Origin: Streptomyces viridochromogenes DSM 40736
GTDB lineage: Bacteria > Actinomycetota > Actinomycetes > Streptomycetales > Streptomycetaceae
Assembly: GCF_000158955.1 (NCBI RefSeq)
Contig: NZ_GG657757.1
Coordinates: 256,674-302,679 of the forward strand
Direction: 5' to 3'
DNA length: 46,006 bases
Notes under the pieces: generated by a model
Told to the model about the DNA's origin: nothing
The model's database searches: none
Seen by the model: the letters and a program-made list of their open reading frames with translations, nothing else
Position numbers and translations under genes: made by a program
Part shown: piece after piece, positions 8,667 to 17,427 of the stretch
Numbering within the stretch: position 1 is the first letter of the stretch
Layout: every line of letters starts with the position of its first letter

Positions 8667-9515
8667 ATGGACGGCACGGTCGACGGGTTCCGCTACGGTG
8701 CGGTGACCCCGGTGGCGGCTTTTCTGATGGCCTGTCTGGGAGGGGCACTCGGGCTGCGGTGCATCGTGCGCTCGCTGCTGAACGCGCGGTCGTGGAGACC
8801 GGGCTGGCTGGCGTTAGGCGCCGCCTGCATCGGATGCGGCATCTGGACGATGCACTTCATCGCCATGATCGGCTTCCATGTGCAGGAGACCCGGGTCCGT
8901 TACGACGCGGCCACGACGGTGCTCAGTCTCGTCGTGGCCGTCGTCGTCGTGGGCATCGGCGTGTTCATCGTCGGCTACCGCGGCACGGGCGGTGCAGCGC
9001 TGGCGGTCGCTGGGGGAACCACCGGGCTGGGGGTCGCGGCCATGCACTATCTGGGCATGGCCGCGATGCGGCTGAACGGGGACGTCGACTACGACCCGGT
9101 CGGCGTCGTGCTGTCCGTGCTGATCGCCATCGCCGCCGCGACCGCAGCCCTGTGGTCGGCCGTCACGGTCCGCGGCTTCCTGACGAGTCTCGGGGCGAGC
9201 CTGGTGATGGGCGTGGCGGTGTCGGGGATGCACTACACGGGCATGGCGGCCGTCAGCGTCCATGTGCACGACACGACCCGGGGCACGTGGGCCGGCGACT
9301 CGCCGATGTCCCTGTTGCTGCCGATGCTGCTGGGGCCGGTCGTCTTCCTGCTGCTGGCCGGGGCGGCGGTGATGTTCGACCCGCTGCTGGTGAGGGGTGA
9401 GCGGCCTTCCGCAGCGCGCCGGGGCGCCCTTGGCGAGGGCCCGGTCGCCGCGAACTCCGGCAGCGGGCAGCGCACTTCACGGCATGAGAAGGAGTCACCC
9501 GCCCGCAGGCGGTGA
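8667..9515 (+). CDS. MHYT domain integral membrane sensor protein, with a TTA codon
   Basis: This 282-residue membrane protein has seven or so hydrophobic segments and three MHYT-type motifs: MHFIAM (about residue 67), MHYLGM (about 127) and MHYTGM (about 189). The MHYT domain is a proposed membrane sensor for diatomic gases, with the conserved Met and His residues modelled as copper ligands. In other bacteria it is often fused to GGDEF/EAL domains. Here there is no effector domain, only a 60-residue charged tail that could contact a partner. Codon 50 (8814-8816) is TTA, implying bldA dependence. The ATG follows a strong GGGGGGAG ribosome-binding site. Confidence 0.9.
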   Translation: MDGTVDGFRYGAVTPVAAFLMACLGGALGLRCIVRSLLNARSWRPGWLALGAACIGCGIWTMHFIAMIGFHVQETRVRYDAATTVLSLVVAVVVVGIGVFIVGYRGTGGAALAVAGGTTGLGVAAMHYLGMAAMRLNGDVDYDPVGVVLSVLIAIAAATAALWSAVTVRGFLTSLGASLVMGVAVSGMHYTGMAAVSVHVHDTTRGTWAGDSPMSLLLPMLLGPVVFLLLAGAAVMFDPLLVRGERPSAARRGALGEGPVAANSGSGQRTSRHEKESPARRR

Positions 9516-9549
9516 GGAACCCGCCGCCGGCCGGCTTCTAGATCATTGT

Positions 9550-9555
9550 TACGGT
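9550..9555 (+). promoter_or_regulatory. Leaderless-type -10 element before the metallophosphoesterase gene
   Basis: TACGGT fits TANNNT and lies 6 nt before the chosen GTG start. No ribosome-binding site is visible in the 46-bp gap after the MHYT gene. Confidence 0.45.
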
Positions 9556-9561
9556 GCACGG

Positions 9562-11067
9562 GTGTCTGACTCCTCACGCGATACCGCCGAAGGCGCAGGC
9601 TGGGGCACGACCGAACGCGGCGCGTACCAGCAGTTGATGCCGCGCGACGTCGAGAAGATCTCCTGGCTGAACCCGAAGACGCTGTGGGCCGCCCGCAACG
9701 GCGTGCTGGCCTCCTGGTTCGGGGACCCGACCGGCAGGACACGCAGCCGGTGGGTGGCGCAGCGTGCCGCCACCGGCGCACCGGCCGACAAGGTGATCCG
9801 GCGCGACGACCCGGACCGGTTCTCCTTCCTGGTCATCGGCGACACCGGTGAGGGCGACGACCCGCAGTACGCCGTCGTACCCGGCTTTCTGAGGACCGGT
9901 CAGGACACCAGCTTCGCCGTGCTGGCCAGTGACGTGATCTACCCGGTGGGCAGCGCGGACGACTACGGCACGAAGTTCTTCCGCCCGTACCAGGACTACC
10001 GGGCGCCGATCTACGCGATACCCGGCAACCACGACTGGTACGAGGACCTCGGCGGCTTCATGCGGGTCTTCTGCGACGACGCCCCGCCCCTGCCGCCCGA
10101 GCCCCGGCCGCGGCCGCTCGGGCGGGCCTGGCTGCGGTCGCTGCTGTGGCACCGGCCGCGTCCGGACGACGGGCAACACCTCGCCGAGGAACGCAAGTTG
10201 CGGTCCGACACCGCCCAGCAGGCCGTCCAGCCGGGCCCGTACTGGGCGATCGACGCCGGGCCGGTGCGGATCGTCGGCATCGACACCGGCCTGCTCGGCA
10301 CCCTCGACGCCGAGCAGGGCGCCTGGCTGCGCGAGGTCTCCCAGGGGCCGCGCCCGAAGATCCTGGTCACCGGCTCACCCTTGTACGTGGACGGCAGGCA
10401 CGAGCCGTGCTCCATCGAAGGCGGCGGCACCGTCGACGACATCGTCCGCGACCCGGCGCACCACTACGTCGCGGCGATCGGCGGCGACATCCACAACTAC
10501 CAGCGCTACCCGGTCCGGCTGGCGGACGGGCGCACCCTCCAGTACGTGGTCGCGGGCGGCGGCGGGGCCTTCATGCACGCCACGCACACCATCCCCCGCG
10601 TCAACGTCGCGGGCGTCACCGAGCAGGACTTCCGCTGCTACCCGCTGCGCGGCGACTCCCTCGCCTTCTACAGCCGGCTGTACGGGCGCAGGCTGCGTAT
10701 GCGCCGCTTCTTCACGCTCACCGAGGCGGAGGCGACGGCCGTGATCGCCGAGCGCCTCGGCATCAAGCCGGCGCGCGCACCGCGCACCTCGGCGCGTGTG
10801 ACCCGGCGCGTCCGGCTGGTCGCGGGGCTGCTCGGCACCGGCCGCCGACCTGAGCGGGCCAAGCGGTTCCGGCTGCCCGTGCGCAAGATCTACACGTCGC
10901 TGTTCTCGCCGAGCTCGGCGACCTACAGCCCGCCGTTCTTCAAGTGCTTCCTGCGCCTTGACGTCTCCCCGGAGTCCGTCCGGCTGCGCTGCTACGCGGC
11001 CACCGGCAACCGTGCCCAGGAGGTCGACCCGCCGGTGGAGGACGAGGTGACGATCCCGCTGGGCTGA
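9562..11067 (+). CDS. Calcineurin-like metallophosphoesterase
   Basis: This 501-residue protein has metallophosphoesterase metal-binding elements: VIGDTGEGD near residue 91, GNHDWY near residue 155 and a late GGDIHNYQ near residue 310. These match the GD, GNHD and GHxH blocks of the calcineurin-like fold. Members hydrolyse phosphomono- or diesters using two metal ions; the substrate here is unknown. There is no signal peptide, so it should be cytoplasmic. About 150 residues after the catalytic core are basic and of no family I recognise. The GTG start at 9562 is chosen because it sits 6 nt after a TANNNT box and gives a sensible N-terminus. Confidence 0.85.
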   Translation: MSDSSRDTAEGAGWGTTERGAYQQLMPRDVEKISWLNPKTLWAARNGVLASWFGDPTGRTRSRWVAQRAATGAPADKVIRRDDPDRFSFLVIGDTGEGDDPQYAVVPGFLRTGQDTSFAVLASDVIYPVGSADDYGTKFFRPYQDYRAPIYAIPGNHDWYEDLGGFMRVFCDDAPPLPPEPRPRPLGRAWLRSLLWHRPRPDDGQHLAEERKLRSDTAQQAVQPGPYWAIDAGPVRIVGIDTGLLGTLDAEQGAWLREVSQGPRPKILVTGSPLYVDGRHEPCSIEGGGTVDDIVRDPAHHYVAAIGGDIHNYQRYPVRLADGRTLQYVVAGGGGAFMHATHTIPRVNVAGVTEQDFRCYPLRGDSLAFYSRLYGRRLRMRRFFTLTEAEATAVIAERLGIKPARAPRTSARVTRRVRLVAGLLGTGRRPERAKRFRLPVRKIYTSLFSPSSATYSPPFFKCFLRLDVSPESVRLRCYAATGNRAQEVDPPVEDEVTIPLG

Positions 11068-11090
11068 TCCCGCCGTGCTGATCCCGCCGT
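11063..11090. repeat. Short tandem repeat at the 3' end of the metallophosphoesterase gene
   Basis: Two perfect copies of the 14-mer GCTGATCCCGCCGT run across the stop codon, followed by a degenerate third copy (GGTGATTCCG). It probably arose by replication slippage. Confidence 0.7.
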
Positions 11091-11171
11091 GGTGATTCCG
11101 TGCGGCGGGAACAGCAACGGCCGTCTGCGGGTTGGCAGGGGCGTACGCCGTCGAACCTGATGGAGGGCCCC

Positions 11172-12200
11172 GTGTCACCGACCTCACGACCGCTGCGCAA
11201 ACTGGGCTTCCTGACCATCGGACTGTTCGACGAGACGGATCCGCGCCGCGGCCACGAGTCGACGCTGGAGATCATCGAGCTGGGCGAGCGGCTCGGCTTC
11301 GACAGCGCGTGGGTGCGCCACCGACATCTCCAGTACGGCATCTCCTCGCCCGTCGCCGTCCTGTCCGCGGCCTCACAGCGCACCAGCCGCATCGAGCTCG
11401 GCACCGCGGTCATCCCGCTCGGCTGGGAGAACCCGCTGCGCCTCGCCGAGGACCTGGCCACCGTCGACCTGCTGTCCGGTGGCCGGCTCAACCCGGGTGT
11501 GAGCGTCGGCCCGCCGATGCACTTCGACCAGATCAAGGACGCGCTCTACCCGGACACGGCCGATGCCGAGGACTTCGGCTACGCCCGGGTGGAGCGGCTG
11601 CTGGACTTCGTGCGGGGCAAGCCGGCGACGGACTTCAGCGGGGTGGAGGGCTTCGAGGTCTTCTCGGACCGGGTGCAGCCCCACTCCCCCGGGCTGGGCC
11701 GGCGCATGTGGTACGGCGGTGGCAGCCTGCGGTCGGCCCGGTGGGCGGGTGAGCACGGCATGAACCTCCTCACCAGCAGCGTCGTGAAGGCGGAGGACCC
11801 GGACGGGCCCCAGGGCTTCGCGGAGATCCAGCTGTCGCACATCCGCGCCTTCCGGGCGGTCCACCCCGACGGTGAAGCAGCCCGCGTCTCGCAGGGCCTG
11901 GTCGTCATCCCCACGGACTCCGCCACTCCACAGCAGCGTGCACGCTACGAGGAGTACGCCGCCCTGCGTCTGCCCCGCACCACGTCACCGCAGGGCCCGG
12001 CGCGGCTGCTCTTCGCTCCGGACCTGGTGGGCACCTCGGACGAGATCGCCGAGCGGCTGCACGCGCACGCGGCGTTCCGGGAGGTGGACGAGGTGGCGTT
12101 CGCGCTGCCGTTCTCCTTCGAGCACGAGGACTACGTGCAGATCCTCACCGACATGGCGACGAAGCTCGGCCCGGCGCTGGGCCGGACCCGGGCCGCATAG
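11172..12200 (+). CDS. LLM class flavin-dependent oxidoreductase
   Basis: This 342-residue protein has the bacterial luciferase-like TIM-barrel pattern. LGFDSAWVRHRHLQYG is near the N-terminus, then ELGTAVIPLGWENPLRLAED, then a glycine-rich MWYGGGSLRSARWAGEHG that binds the cofactor phosphate in the family. Such enzymes use FMN or F420 for monooxygenation or hydride transfer; which cofactor is used cannot be told here. The GTG start is chosen because GGAGGG precedes it by 4 nt; an ATG 12 bp upstream would lack a good site. It converges on the TauD-like gene with a strong hairpin between them. Confidence 0.85.
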   Translation: MSPTSRPLRKLGFLTIGLFDETDPRRGHESTLEIIELGERLGFDSAWVRHRHLQYGISSPVAVLSAASQRTSRIELGTAVIPLGWENPLRLAEDLATVDLLSGGRLNPGVSVGPPMHFDQIKDALYPDTADAEDFGYARVERLLDFVRGKPATDFSGVEGFEVFSDRVQPHSPGLGRRMWYGGGSLRSARWAGEHGMNLLTSSVVKAEDPDGPQGFAEIQLSHIRAFRAVHPDGEAARVSQGLVVIPTDSATPQQRARYEEYAALRLPRTTSPQGPARLLFAPDLVGTSDEIAERLHAHAAFREVDEVAFALPFSFEHEDYVQILTDMATKLGPALGRTRAA

Positions 12201-12248
12201 GCCCGGCGTGAGATGCCCCGGCCTGCCGAACCGGCGGCGGGCCTGCGA

Positions 12249-12292
12249 ACGGCGGGGCGGGGGCCAGGTGCGCGACTCGGGCGCCCCGCCGT
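12249..12292. terminator. Bidirectional terminator-like hairpin
   Basis: Perfect 11-bp arms ACGGCGGGGCG and CGCCCCGCCGT are separated by 22 nt, between the convergent LLM oxidoreductase and dioxygenase genes. The stem is very GC-rich and has no T-tract. Confidence 0.55.
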
Positions 12293-12300
12293 CCACCGGA

Positions 12301-13275
12301 TCACCAACGCCCGGGTGCCGTGCCGGTGATGGGCTCCGACGCCCTCCCGTCCACCCCGACCGGCACGTCCCCGGCCAGCATCACCCGGTGCATGATCCGC
12401 GGGTGGTCGAGGTGGGCGGTGTCGCCGGGAGCCAGGTGCATGGTGGCGCGGTTGTCCCAGAACGCCACACTGCCCGGCTCCCAGCGGAAGCGGACCGTGT
12501 ACTCGGGCCGGACCGCCTGCTCCAGCAGCAGGTCCAGGATCGCGCCGCTCTCGGGCCGGGAGAGGCCGGCGATCTGCTCGACGTAGTAGCCGTTGACGTA
12601 CAGGACCCGCTCCCCCGTCTCCGGGTGGACGCGCACCAGCGGGTGCAGCGTCGCGACCTGACGGTCCAGCAGGTGGCGGACGTAGGCGTCGTCGCCGGGC
12701 CGGGGCTGGTAGCCGACGCCGAGCCGGTGCTCGGCCCGCAGCCCGTCGGCGAACTCCCGCAGCGGCGCGGAGAGTCCGGCGTACGCCGCCGCCAGGTTCG
12801 ACCAGGTGGTGTCGCCGCCGTAGGGCGGGACGGTCTCCGCCCGCAGGATCGTCGCGGCGGGCGGGTCGACGCGGGCGCCGTGGTCGCAGTGCCAGCCGCG
12901 CAGCAGGGTGTGCCGGCGCCGCCGCAGCCACTCGTCGTGCTCCATGCCGAACCGCCCGCCCAGTTCCAGCCGGTCGGCGGTCGTCTCGATCTCGGGGAAG
13001 CCGGGCGGCGAGGCCTTGCCGCGCCGGGGCAGCACCACCGGCTCTCCGAAGCGGCGCGCGAACGTCACGTGCCCGGTGTGGTCCAGCCGCTGCCCCCGGA
13101 AGAACACCACCTTCCACCGCAGCACCGCCGCCCGGATCGCGGCGACCACGGTGTCGTCGAGATGCGAAGCCAGATCGACCCCGCTGATCTCGGCACCGAT
13201 GTGCCCGGCGACCGGCTTCACCTCCACCCCGGCCTCCCGCACCGCCTCGTCCGTCATCGGGCTGTCCGTCGTCAT
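12301..13275 (-). CDS. TauD/TfdA family Fe(II)/2-oxoglutarate-dependent dioxygenase
   Basis: This 324-residue protein has the facial triad of the family: H129 and D131 in WHCDHG and H280 in WDNRATMH. The 2-oxoglutarate-binding arginine is R297 in IMHRVML. Family members hydroxylate substrates such as taurine, 2,4-D or sulfate esters and use 2-oxoglutarate and oxygen. No sulfonate transporter is adjacent, so the taurine name should not be assumed. The ATG start has GGAG 6 nt upstream. It lies about 85 bp after the end of the exported GH32 gene on the same strand and could be read through from that promoter. Confidence 0.87.
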   Translation of the reverse strand: MTTDSPMTDEAVREAGVEVKPVAGHIGAEISGVDLASHLDDTVVAAIRAAVLRWKVVFFRGQRLDHTGHVTFARRFGEPVVLPRRGKASPPGFPEIETTADRLELGGRFGMEHDEWLRRRRHTLLRGWHCDHGARVDPPAATILRAETVPPYGGDTTWSNLAAAYAGLSAPLREFADGLRAEHRLGVGYQPRPGDDAYVRHLLDRQVATLHPLVRVHPETGERVLYVNGYYVEQIAGLSRPESGAILDLLLEQAVRPEYTVRFRWEPGSVAFWDNRATMHLAPGDTAHLDHPRIMHRVMLAGDVPVGVDGRASEPITGTAPGRW

Positions 13276-13359
13276 GAGCGCTCCGCTGGTCGTGGGCGTG
13301 GTCCCTGCTGAAGATCGTGTCAGTGATCCCCGCCCGAGGCGACACCGCACCGGCCCGCG

Positions 13360-14904
13360 TCACACCCTGAACTCCCGGATCACCGTGTTCCGGAACACCG
13401 CCGCGCCGTCGAGCGTGAAGAGCGCGAGCCCCGTGTCGACCAGGTACGGGAAGGTCGCGGACGAGTGCGTGTACCGGCCGTCGTCGAGGAACAGCTCCAC
13501 CGAGGTGCGGTCGACCAGGATCCGCAGCCGCACCGTGCGCCGGGCCGGATCGAAGGGGCTCCTGCTCTCCTGGAACCTGCCCGACTGGTCGGGCGACACG
13601 GTGCCGCGGCGGTTCAGGAAGGCGTAGTCGCGGTAGACACCCGCGTCGATGTGCCGGACTCCGTCCGGGGAGCGCCGCAGCTGTACCCCCGCTCCGGTCA
13701 GCTGCTCCCAGGCGATCTCGCAGGTCAGTTCGTAGGCGGTGCCCCGGTAGTCGAGGACGCGGGTGCCCGCCACCTCCAGGTCGCCGAGCCGCACCGTGCG
13801 CGAGACGTACCGGTCGAGCGCCATGACCGGCCGGGACGCCAGGTGGTACGTGCCGTCGGCCGCGCGCCGCAGTGAGATCTCGCGGACGATCGAGTCGGTG
13901 CCGTTGAGGCCGTCGCTGTCGATGGTGGGCGTGAAGTGGGCGTAGTCCCAGTTGTTGAGCCAGCCGATCGCGTAGCGGGTCCCCTCGTCGACGCTGCCGT
14001 CGGTGCCGCGCTTGTCGAAGGTGACCGCCCCGTACCAGTCCCAGCCGTAGTCGAGCCACTGCGGCTCCGCCGCGTCGGCGGTGAAGTCCGTACCGTCGAA
14101 GGAGCCCGTCCAGTAGGCGTACGTGTTGGGCAGCCCGGCGCCCTTGCCGTTGGCGCTCACCCCCAGCACCCACTTCACCGTGCCGTCCCCTGCGCGGATC
14201 CGGAACAGGTCGGGGCACTCCAGCACACCGATGCCGTTCTTGACGAAGCCGCTCACGTACGTCCAGGTCCTGAGGTCGGCGGAGTGGTAGAAGCCGACCT
14301 TGTCGTTCTCGGCGAGGGCCAGTACCCACCGGCCGCGCTCCTCGTCGCGGATCACCTTCGGGTCGCGGAAGTCGCGCACGCCGGGGTTGGGCAGCACCGG
14401 GTCGGTGCCGTGCGGTGTGAACGTGCGGCCGCCGTCCGTGGAGTAGTACAGGTACTGCGCCTGGTCGCTCGCGCCGTCGTGCGGGGACATCGTGGCCAGG
14501 ACGACGACCGCGCCCGCCCCGAAGCCCGCGGTGTTCTCCGTGTCGACCACCGCCGAACCCGACCAGACGTCGCCGCCCGGGGTGGTGTCCTTGGGCACGG
14601 CGACACCCCGGTCGGTGAAGGAGACCAGGTCGGTGCTGGTGGCCAGGCGCCAGGCGGTGCCGATCGCGCCGGACAGGTAGTCGGCGTTGTAGAGGTAGTA
14701 GTAGTGGTACTCGCCGTCGATCCAGACCGGCCGTTGCGGGTCGTTCTTCCACTGGTCCGGGGCGGTGAAGTGGTACGCGGCCCGGTAGCTCGCGCGAGAA
14801 CGGCCCGTCCGGGCCGCGGCCGGCCCCGCCGTCGCGGGCAGCAACGCGCCGACGGCCCCCACGGCCGACCCCGCGAACAGCGCCCTCCTGGTGAAGTCGC
14901 CCAT
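13360..14904 (-). CDS. Exported glycoside hydrolase family 32 enzyme (levanase/inulinase/sucrase type)
   Basis: This 514-residue protein carries the GH32 catalytic set: nucleophile D55 in WKNDPQ (usually WMNDPNG), transition-state D181 in FRDPK and acid/base E229 in LECPD. The enzymes release fructose from levan, inulin or sucrose. The N-terminus, TRRALFAGSAVGAVGALLP then TAGPAAA, looks like a Tat signal peptide with AxA cleavage near residue 31, so it should act outside the cell. A C-terminal beta-sandwich is present, but no extra carbohydrate-binding module. It diverges from the sugar importer operon across a 160-bp region with two LacI-type operator candidates. The ATG at 14904 has GAGG upstream; a longer start at 14940 is possible. 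Confidence 0.9.
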   Translation of the reverse strand: MGDFTRRALFAGSAVGAVGALLPATAGPAAARTGRSRASYRAAYHFTAPDQWKNDPQRPVWIDGEYHYYYLYNADYLSGAIGTAWRLATSTDLVSFTDRGVAVPKDTTPGGDVWSGSAVVDTENTAGFGAGAVVVLATMSPHDGASDQAQYLYYSTDGGRTFTPHGTDPVLPNPGVRDFRDPKVIRDEERGRWVLALAENDKVGFYHSADLRTWTYVSGFVKNGIGVLECPDLFRIRAGDGTVKWVLGVSANGKGAGLPNTYAYWTGSFDGTDFTADAAEPQWLDYGWDWYGAVTFDKRGTDGSVDEGTRYAIGWLNNWDYAHFTPTIDSDGLNGTDSIVREISLRRAADGTYHLASRPVMALDRYVSRTVRLGDLEVAGTRVLDYRGTAYELTCEIAWEQLTGAGVQLRRSPDGVRHIDAGVYRDYAFLNRRGTVSPDQSGRFQESRSPFDPARRTVRLRILVDRTSVELFLDDGRYTHSSATFPYLVDTGLALFTLDGAAVFRNTVIREFRV

Positions 14905-14950
14905 CACACCTCGTTCCTCTCGTCGGAAACGGCGGCTCATGTGCACCAGG

Positions 14951-14979
14951 ACTGTGGAACCTAACTCGTTAAAGGTCAA
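14951..14979 (-). promoter_or_regulatory. Candidate promoter of the exported GH32 gene
   Basis: On the minus strand TTGACC (14979-14974) and CACAGT (14956-14951) are 17 bp apart, about 50 bp upstream of the ATG. The operator candidate at 14961-14974 fills the spacer, a good position for repression. Confidence 0.45.
14961..14974 (-). promoter_or_regulatory. LacI-type operator candidate O1
   Basis: Read on the minus strand this is CTTTAACGAGTTAG, a 14-mer with a central CG as in LacI-family sites. Its right half CGAGTTAG is identical to that of the second site 80 bp away. Confidence 0.55.
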
Positions 14980-14992
14980 GCGGTCGCGCGTC

Positions 14993-15021
14993 TTGACAGG
15001 CCTCTGCGGCGCTCACATCAT
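14993..15021 (+). promoter_or_regulatory. Candidate promoter of the sugar importer operon
   Basis: A perfect TTGACA (14993-14998) is followed 17 bp later by CATCAT (15016-15021), 4/6 to the -10 consensus. Transcription would start near 15028, just upstream of operator candidate O2. Confidence 0.6.
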
Positions 15022-15040
15022 CTGGGGAATCAGACCTCGA

Positions 15041-15054
15041 CTAACACGAGTTAG
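15041..15054 (+). promoter_or_regulatory. LacI-type operator candidate O2
   Basis: CTAACACGAGTTAG is a near-perfect palindrome (5 of 6 positions in each half) with a central CG, lying between the inferred transcription start and the ATG of the binding-protein gene. The LacI-family gene at 19632-20696 is the likely source of its repressor. Confidence 0.6.
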
Positions 15055-15064
15055 GCCTCGCACG

Positions 15065-16474
15065 ATGACCGACTCGCACCTCACCCGCCGCACGCTGCTG
15101 CGGTACGGCGCCTACGGCGCGGGGGCCGCCGCCCTGACCGGTACCGCCGCGAGCTGGGACCGGCTCACCGGAGCCGACATCCCCGGCCGTGACGACGGCT
15201 CCCTCGTCGTCGCCACGCTCGGCCCCGCCTACGGTCCGGAGGCCATCCGCACCCTGCGCGAGGGCTTCCGCGAGCTGCACCCCGACATCAAGCTCCAGAT
15301 CAACGCGGTGCAGGCCGTGGACTGGTCGGACTTCTTCGCGAAGATCCTCACGCAGGTGGCGGCGGGCACCGCCCCCGACCTGGTGTACGTGGCCACCGAG
15401 GGTGTGCAGCTGTTCGCCCAGCGGCTCGGCGTCGCCCTGGACAGGTGGGTGCGGCGGGACGCGAACGAGCTCGAGGAGTACTTCGCCGATGTCCACCCCT
15501 CGCTGGTGGAGTCGATGATGTACGAGGGCAGCCTCTACCAGCTGCCGGTGGAGTTCAACGCCGCCGACATGTACCTCAACCGGCAGGTGCTGCGGCGGGC
15601 CGGAGCCGCGTACCCGCCCGCCGACTGGACCCGCGACGACTTCACGGCGCTGCTGCGGGACATGAAGAAGGCGAGCGGCTCCCGCTTCACGCCCTACTTC
15701 TGGACCAACCGGCTGTGGGGCGGCGTGGTGCCCTGGCTGTTCGCGAACGACACCAACCTGCTCGCGGAGACCAAGGCCCCGGGCGGCGACTGGCTGTGGG
15801 ACTCCTTCTACCCGGCGGACCAGCGCACGGGCCGTGGCGGCGGCTTCCGGTGGACGACGCCGCAGGCCACGCACGACCGGGTGGAGGAGGTCTACGACTA
15901 TCTCGCCTCCCTGGTCCAGGACGGCCTGTGCACCCGGCCCGAAGGCGGCAACGGCCAGAACCTCATCGGCGTGTTCTCCACGGGCCGGGTCGGGGTCACA
16001 CCGGCCGGCGGTTTCTGGGCGGGCGGCCTGCACCTGGCGGGCATGGAACGGGACGGCTTCGACGTGCAGTACTTCCCGCGCTGGCGCGCCCAGCGCATGC
16101 AGTACGGCGCGGCGGGCTACGCGCTGCTGCGGACCTCGAAGAAGCAGGAAGAGGCCTGGGAGTTCATCAAGTACGCGGCCCGCAAGGACACCCTGACGCG
16201 GCTGTTCACGACGAACCAGACGACCCCGGCCCGCCGCTCGATGCTGACCGCCGGCCGGTACGAGGAGACCGGACCGGCACACTGGCCGGTCTTCTACGAC
16301 ACCCTCGACCGGTTCCCCGACACGGGTCCGATTCCGGCGCCGCCGCAGGTCGCCGAGGTCGAGCAGCTGCTGCTCAAGCACACCGGTACGGCCCTGGCCT
16401 CCCCGCGCTCGGTGCGTCCCGCGCTGCGCCGGCTGCAGGGCGACCTGGAGAAGGCCATGGAGCGTGACGCATGA
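15065..16474 (+). CDS. ABC transporter sugar-binding protein (family 1), Tat-type signal
   Basis: This 469-residue extracellular binding protein begins with TRRTLLRYGAYGAG, a twin-arginine-like signal, and has no lipobox cysteine. The mature part has the family 1 solute-binding pattern, with AAGTAPDLVYVATE near residue 100 and YQLPVEFNAADMYLN near residue 160. It should deliver a sugar to the two permeases that follow. Enclosed by two GH32 enzymes, the substrate is probably a fructo-oligosaccharide or sucrose. The ATG overlaps nothing upstream and its stop overlaps the next ATG by 4 bp. No ATPase gene is nearby, so a shared ATPase such as MsiK would have to energise it. Confidence 0.9.
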   Translation: MTDSHLTRRTLLRYGAYGAGAAALTGTAASWDRLTGADIPGRDDGSLVVATLGPAYGPEAIRTLREGFRELHPDIKLQINAVQAVDWSDFFAKILTQVAAGTAPDLVYVATEGVQLFAQRLGVALDRWVRRDANELEEYFADVHPSLVESMMYEGSLYQLPVEFNAADMYLNRQVLRRAGAAYPPADWTRDDFTALLRDMKKASGSRFTPYFWTNRLWGGVVPWLFANDTNLLAETKAPGGDWLWDSFYPADQRTGRGGGFRWTTPQATHDRVEEVYDYLASLVQDGLCTRPEGGNGQNLIGVFSTGRVGVTPAGGFWAGGLHLAGMERDGFDVQYFPRWRAQRMQYGAAGYALLRTSKKQEEAWEFIKYAARKDTLTRLFTTNQTTPARRSMLTAGRYEETGPAHWPVFYDTLDRFPDTGPIPAPPQVAEVEQLLLKHTGTALASPRSVRPALRRLQGDLEKAMERDA

Positions 16475-17427
16475 CGAACACCCGGATACCGGCCGCGCGA
16501 GCCGCCCGGTCCTCGGCCGCGCCCGCGCAGGACGCGCCGCGTCCCTCGGCCCGTGACCGCGGCAGCCGGCTGCTGGCCACGCTGTTCCTGGCCCCGACCA
16601 TCGTCGGCATCGTCGTCTTCACGGTCGTTCCCATCGTCGGCTCGGTGGTCCTGAGCCTGTTCCACTGGAACGTCATCGACTCGCCGCGCTACGCAGGACT
16701 CTCCAACTACGGGGAGGTCTTCGGCGACGAGACCGTGCTGGTGTCCTTCCGCAACACCCTCGTCTTCATGGTGCTCGCGGTGGCGCTGCAGCTCCTCGTC
16801 GCGCTGGCGCTCGCGCTGACGCTGAACGGGCGGATGCCCGTGTGGCTGCGGTCGGTGTTCCGCTCGGCGTTCTTCTTCCCGCTGGTGCTGTCCGCCGCGT
16901 CGATCTCGGTGGTGATGAAGTACCTGTTCAACCAGGACTTCGGGGTGATCAACTGGCTGCTGGGCTTCGTCGGGATCGCGCCGGTGCCGTGGCTGACGTC
17001 TCAGAACGCGGCGATGGCGACCGTGGTCCTGGTCTACGTCTGGCAGCAGTTCGGCTTCTCGTTCCTGCTGTTCGTCGGCGGTCTGAACAACATCCCGAAG
17101 GAGATCCACGAGGCCGCCGCCCTGGACGGCGCCACGGGTCTGCGCAAGCACCTCACCGTGACGCTGCCGCTGCTGTCGCCGACGCTGCTGGTCGCCTCGG
17201 TGGTCGGCATCATCAACGCGCTCCAGGTCTTCGAGCAGCCGTACGTCCTCACCAACGGCGGTCCCGGTGACTCCACCCGCACGGTCGTGATGGTGATCTA
17301 CGAGAGGGCCTTCGAGCAGCTCCGCTTCGGAGAGGCGTCCGCGGTGGGCGTGCTGCTGTTCGTGCTGATCATGGCGGTCACGGCCCTCCAGTTCCGGCTC
17401 AGCCGGCGTTTCGTCCACTACCAGTGA
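16471..17427 (+). CDS. ABC sugar transporter permease (MalF/LacF-type)
   Basis: This 318-residue inner-membrane permease has six predicted membrane segments. The EAA loop EIHEAAALDGATGLRKHLTV (about residues 210-229) contacts the ATPase. The first 35 residues are a basic, Ala/Pro-rich cytoplasmic extension. It pairs with the next permease to form the channel of the importer. Start and stop both overlap neighbouring genes by 4 bp, so the operon is translationally coupled. Regulation should follow the upstream LacI-type operators. Confidence 0.92.
   Translation: MTNTRIPAARAARSSAAPAQDAPRPSARDRGSRLLATLFLAPTIVGIVVFTVVPIVGSVVLSLFHWNVIDSPRYAGLSNYGEVFGDETVLVSFRNTLVFMVLAVALQLLVALALALTLNGRMPVWLRSVFRSAFFFPLVLSAASISVVMKYLFNQDFGVINWLLGFVGIAPVPWLTSQNAAMATVVLVYVWQQFGFSFLLFVGGLNNIPKEIHEAAALDGATGLRKHLTVTLPLLSPTLLVASVVGIINALQVFEQPYVLTNGGPGDSTRTVVMVIYERAFEQLRFGEASAVGVLLFVLIMAVTALQFRLSRRFVHYQ

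Noticed and set aside
6914..8677. 587-codon minus-strand frame opposite the Sua5-like and dienelactone hydrolase genes
   Set aside because: It covers two real plus-strand genes with intact motifs and has no domain of its own.
12301..13275. Naming the dioxygenase tauD (taurine use)
   Set aside because: Family motifs fit many substrates and no sulfonate transporter or sulfur genes are adjacent.
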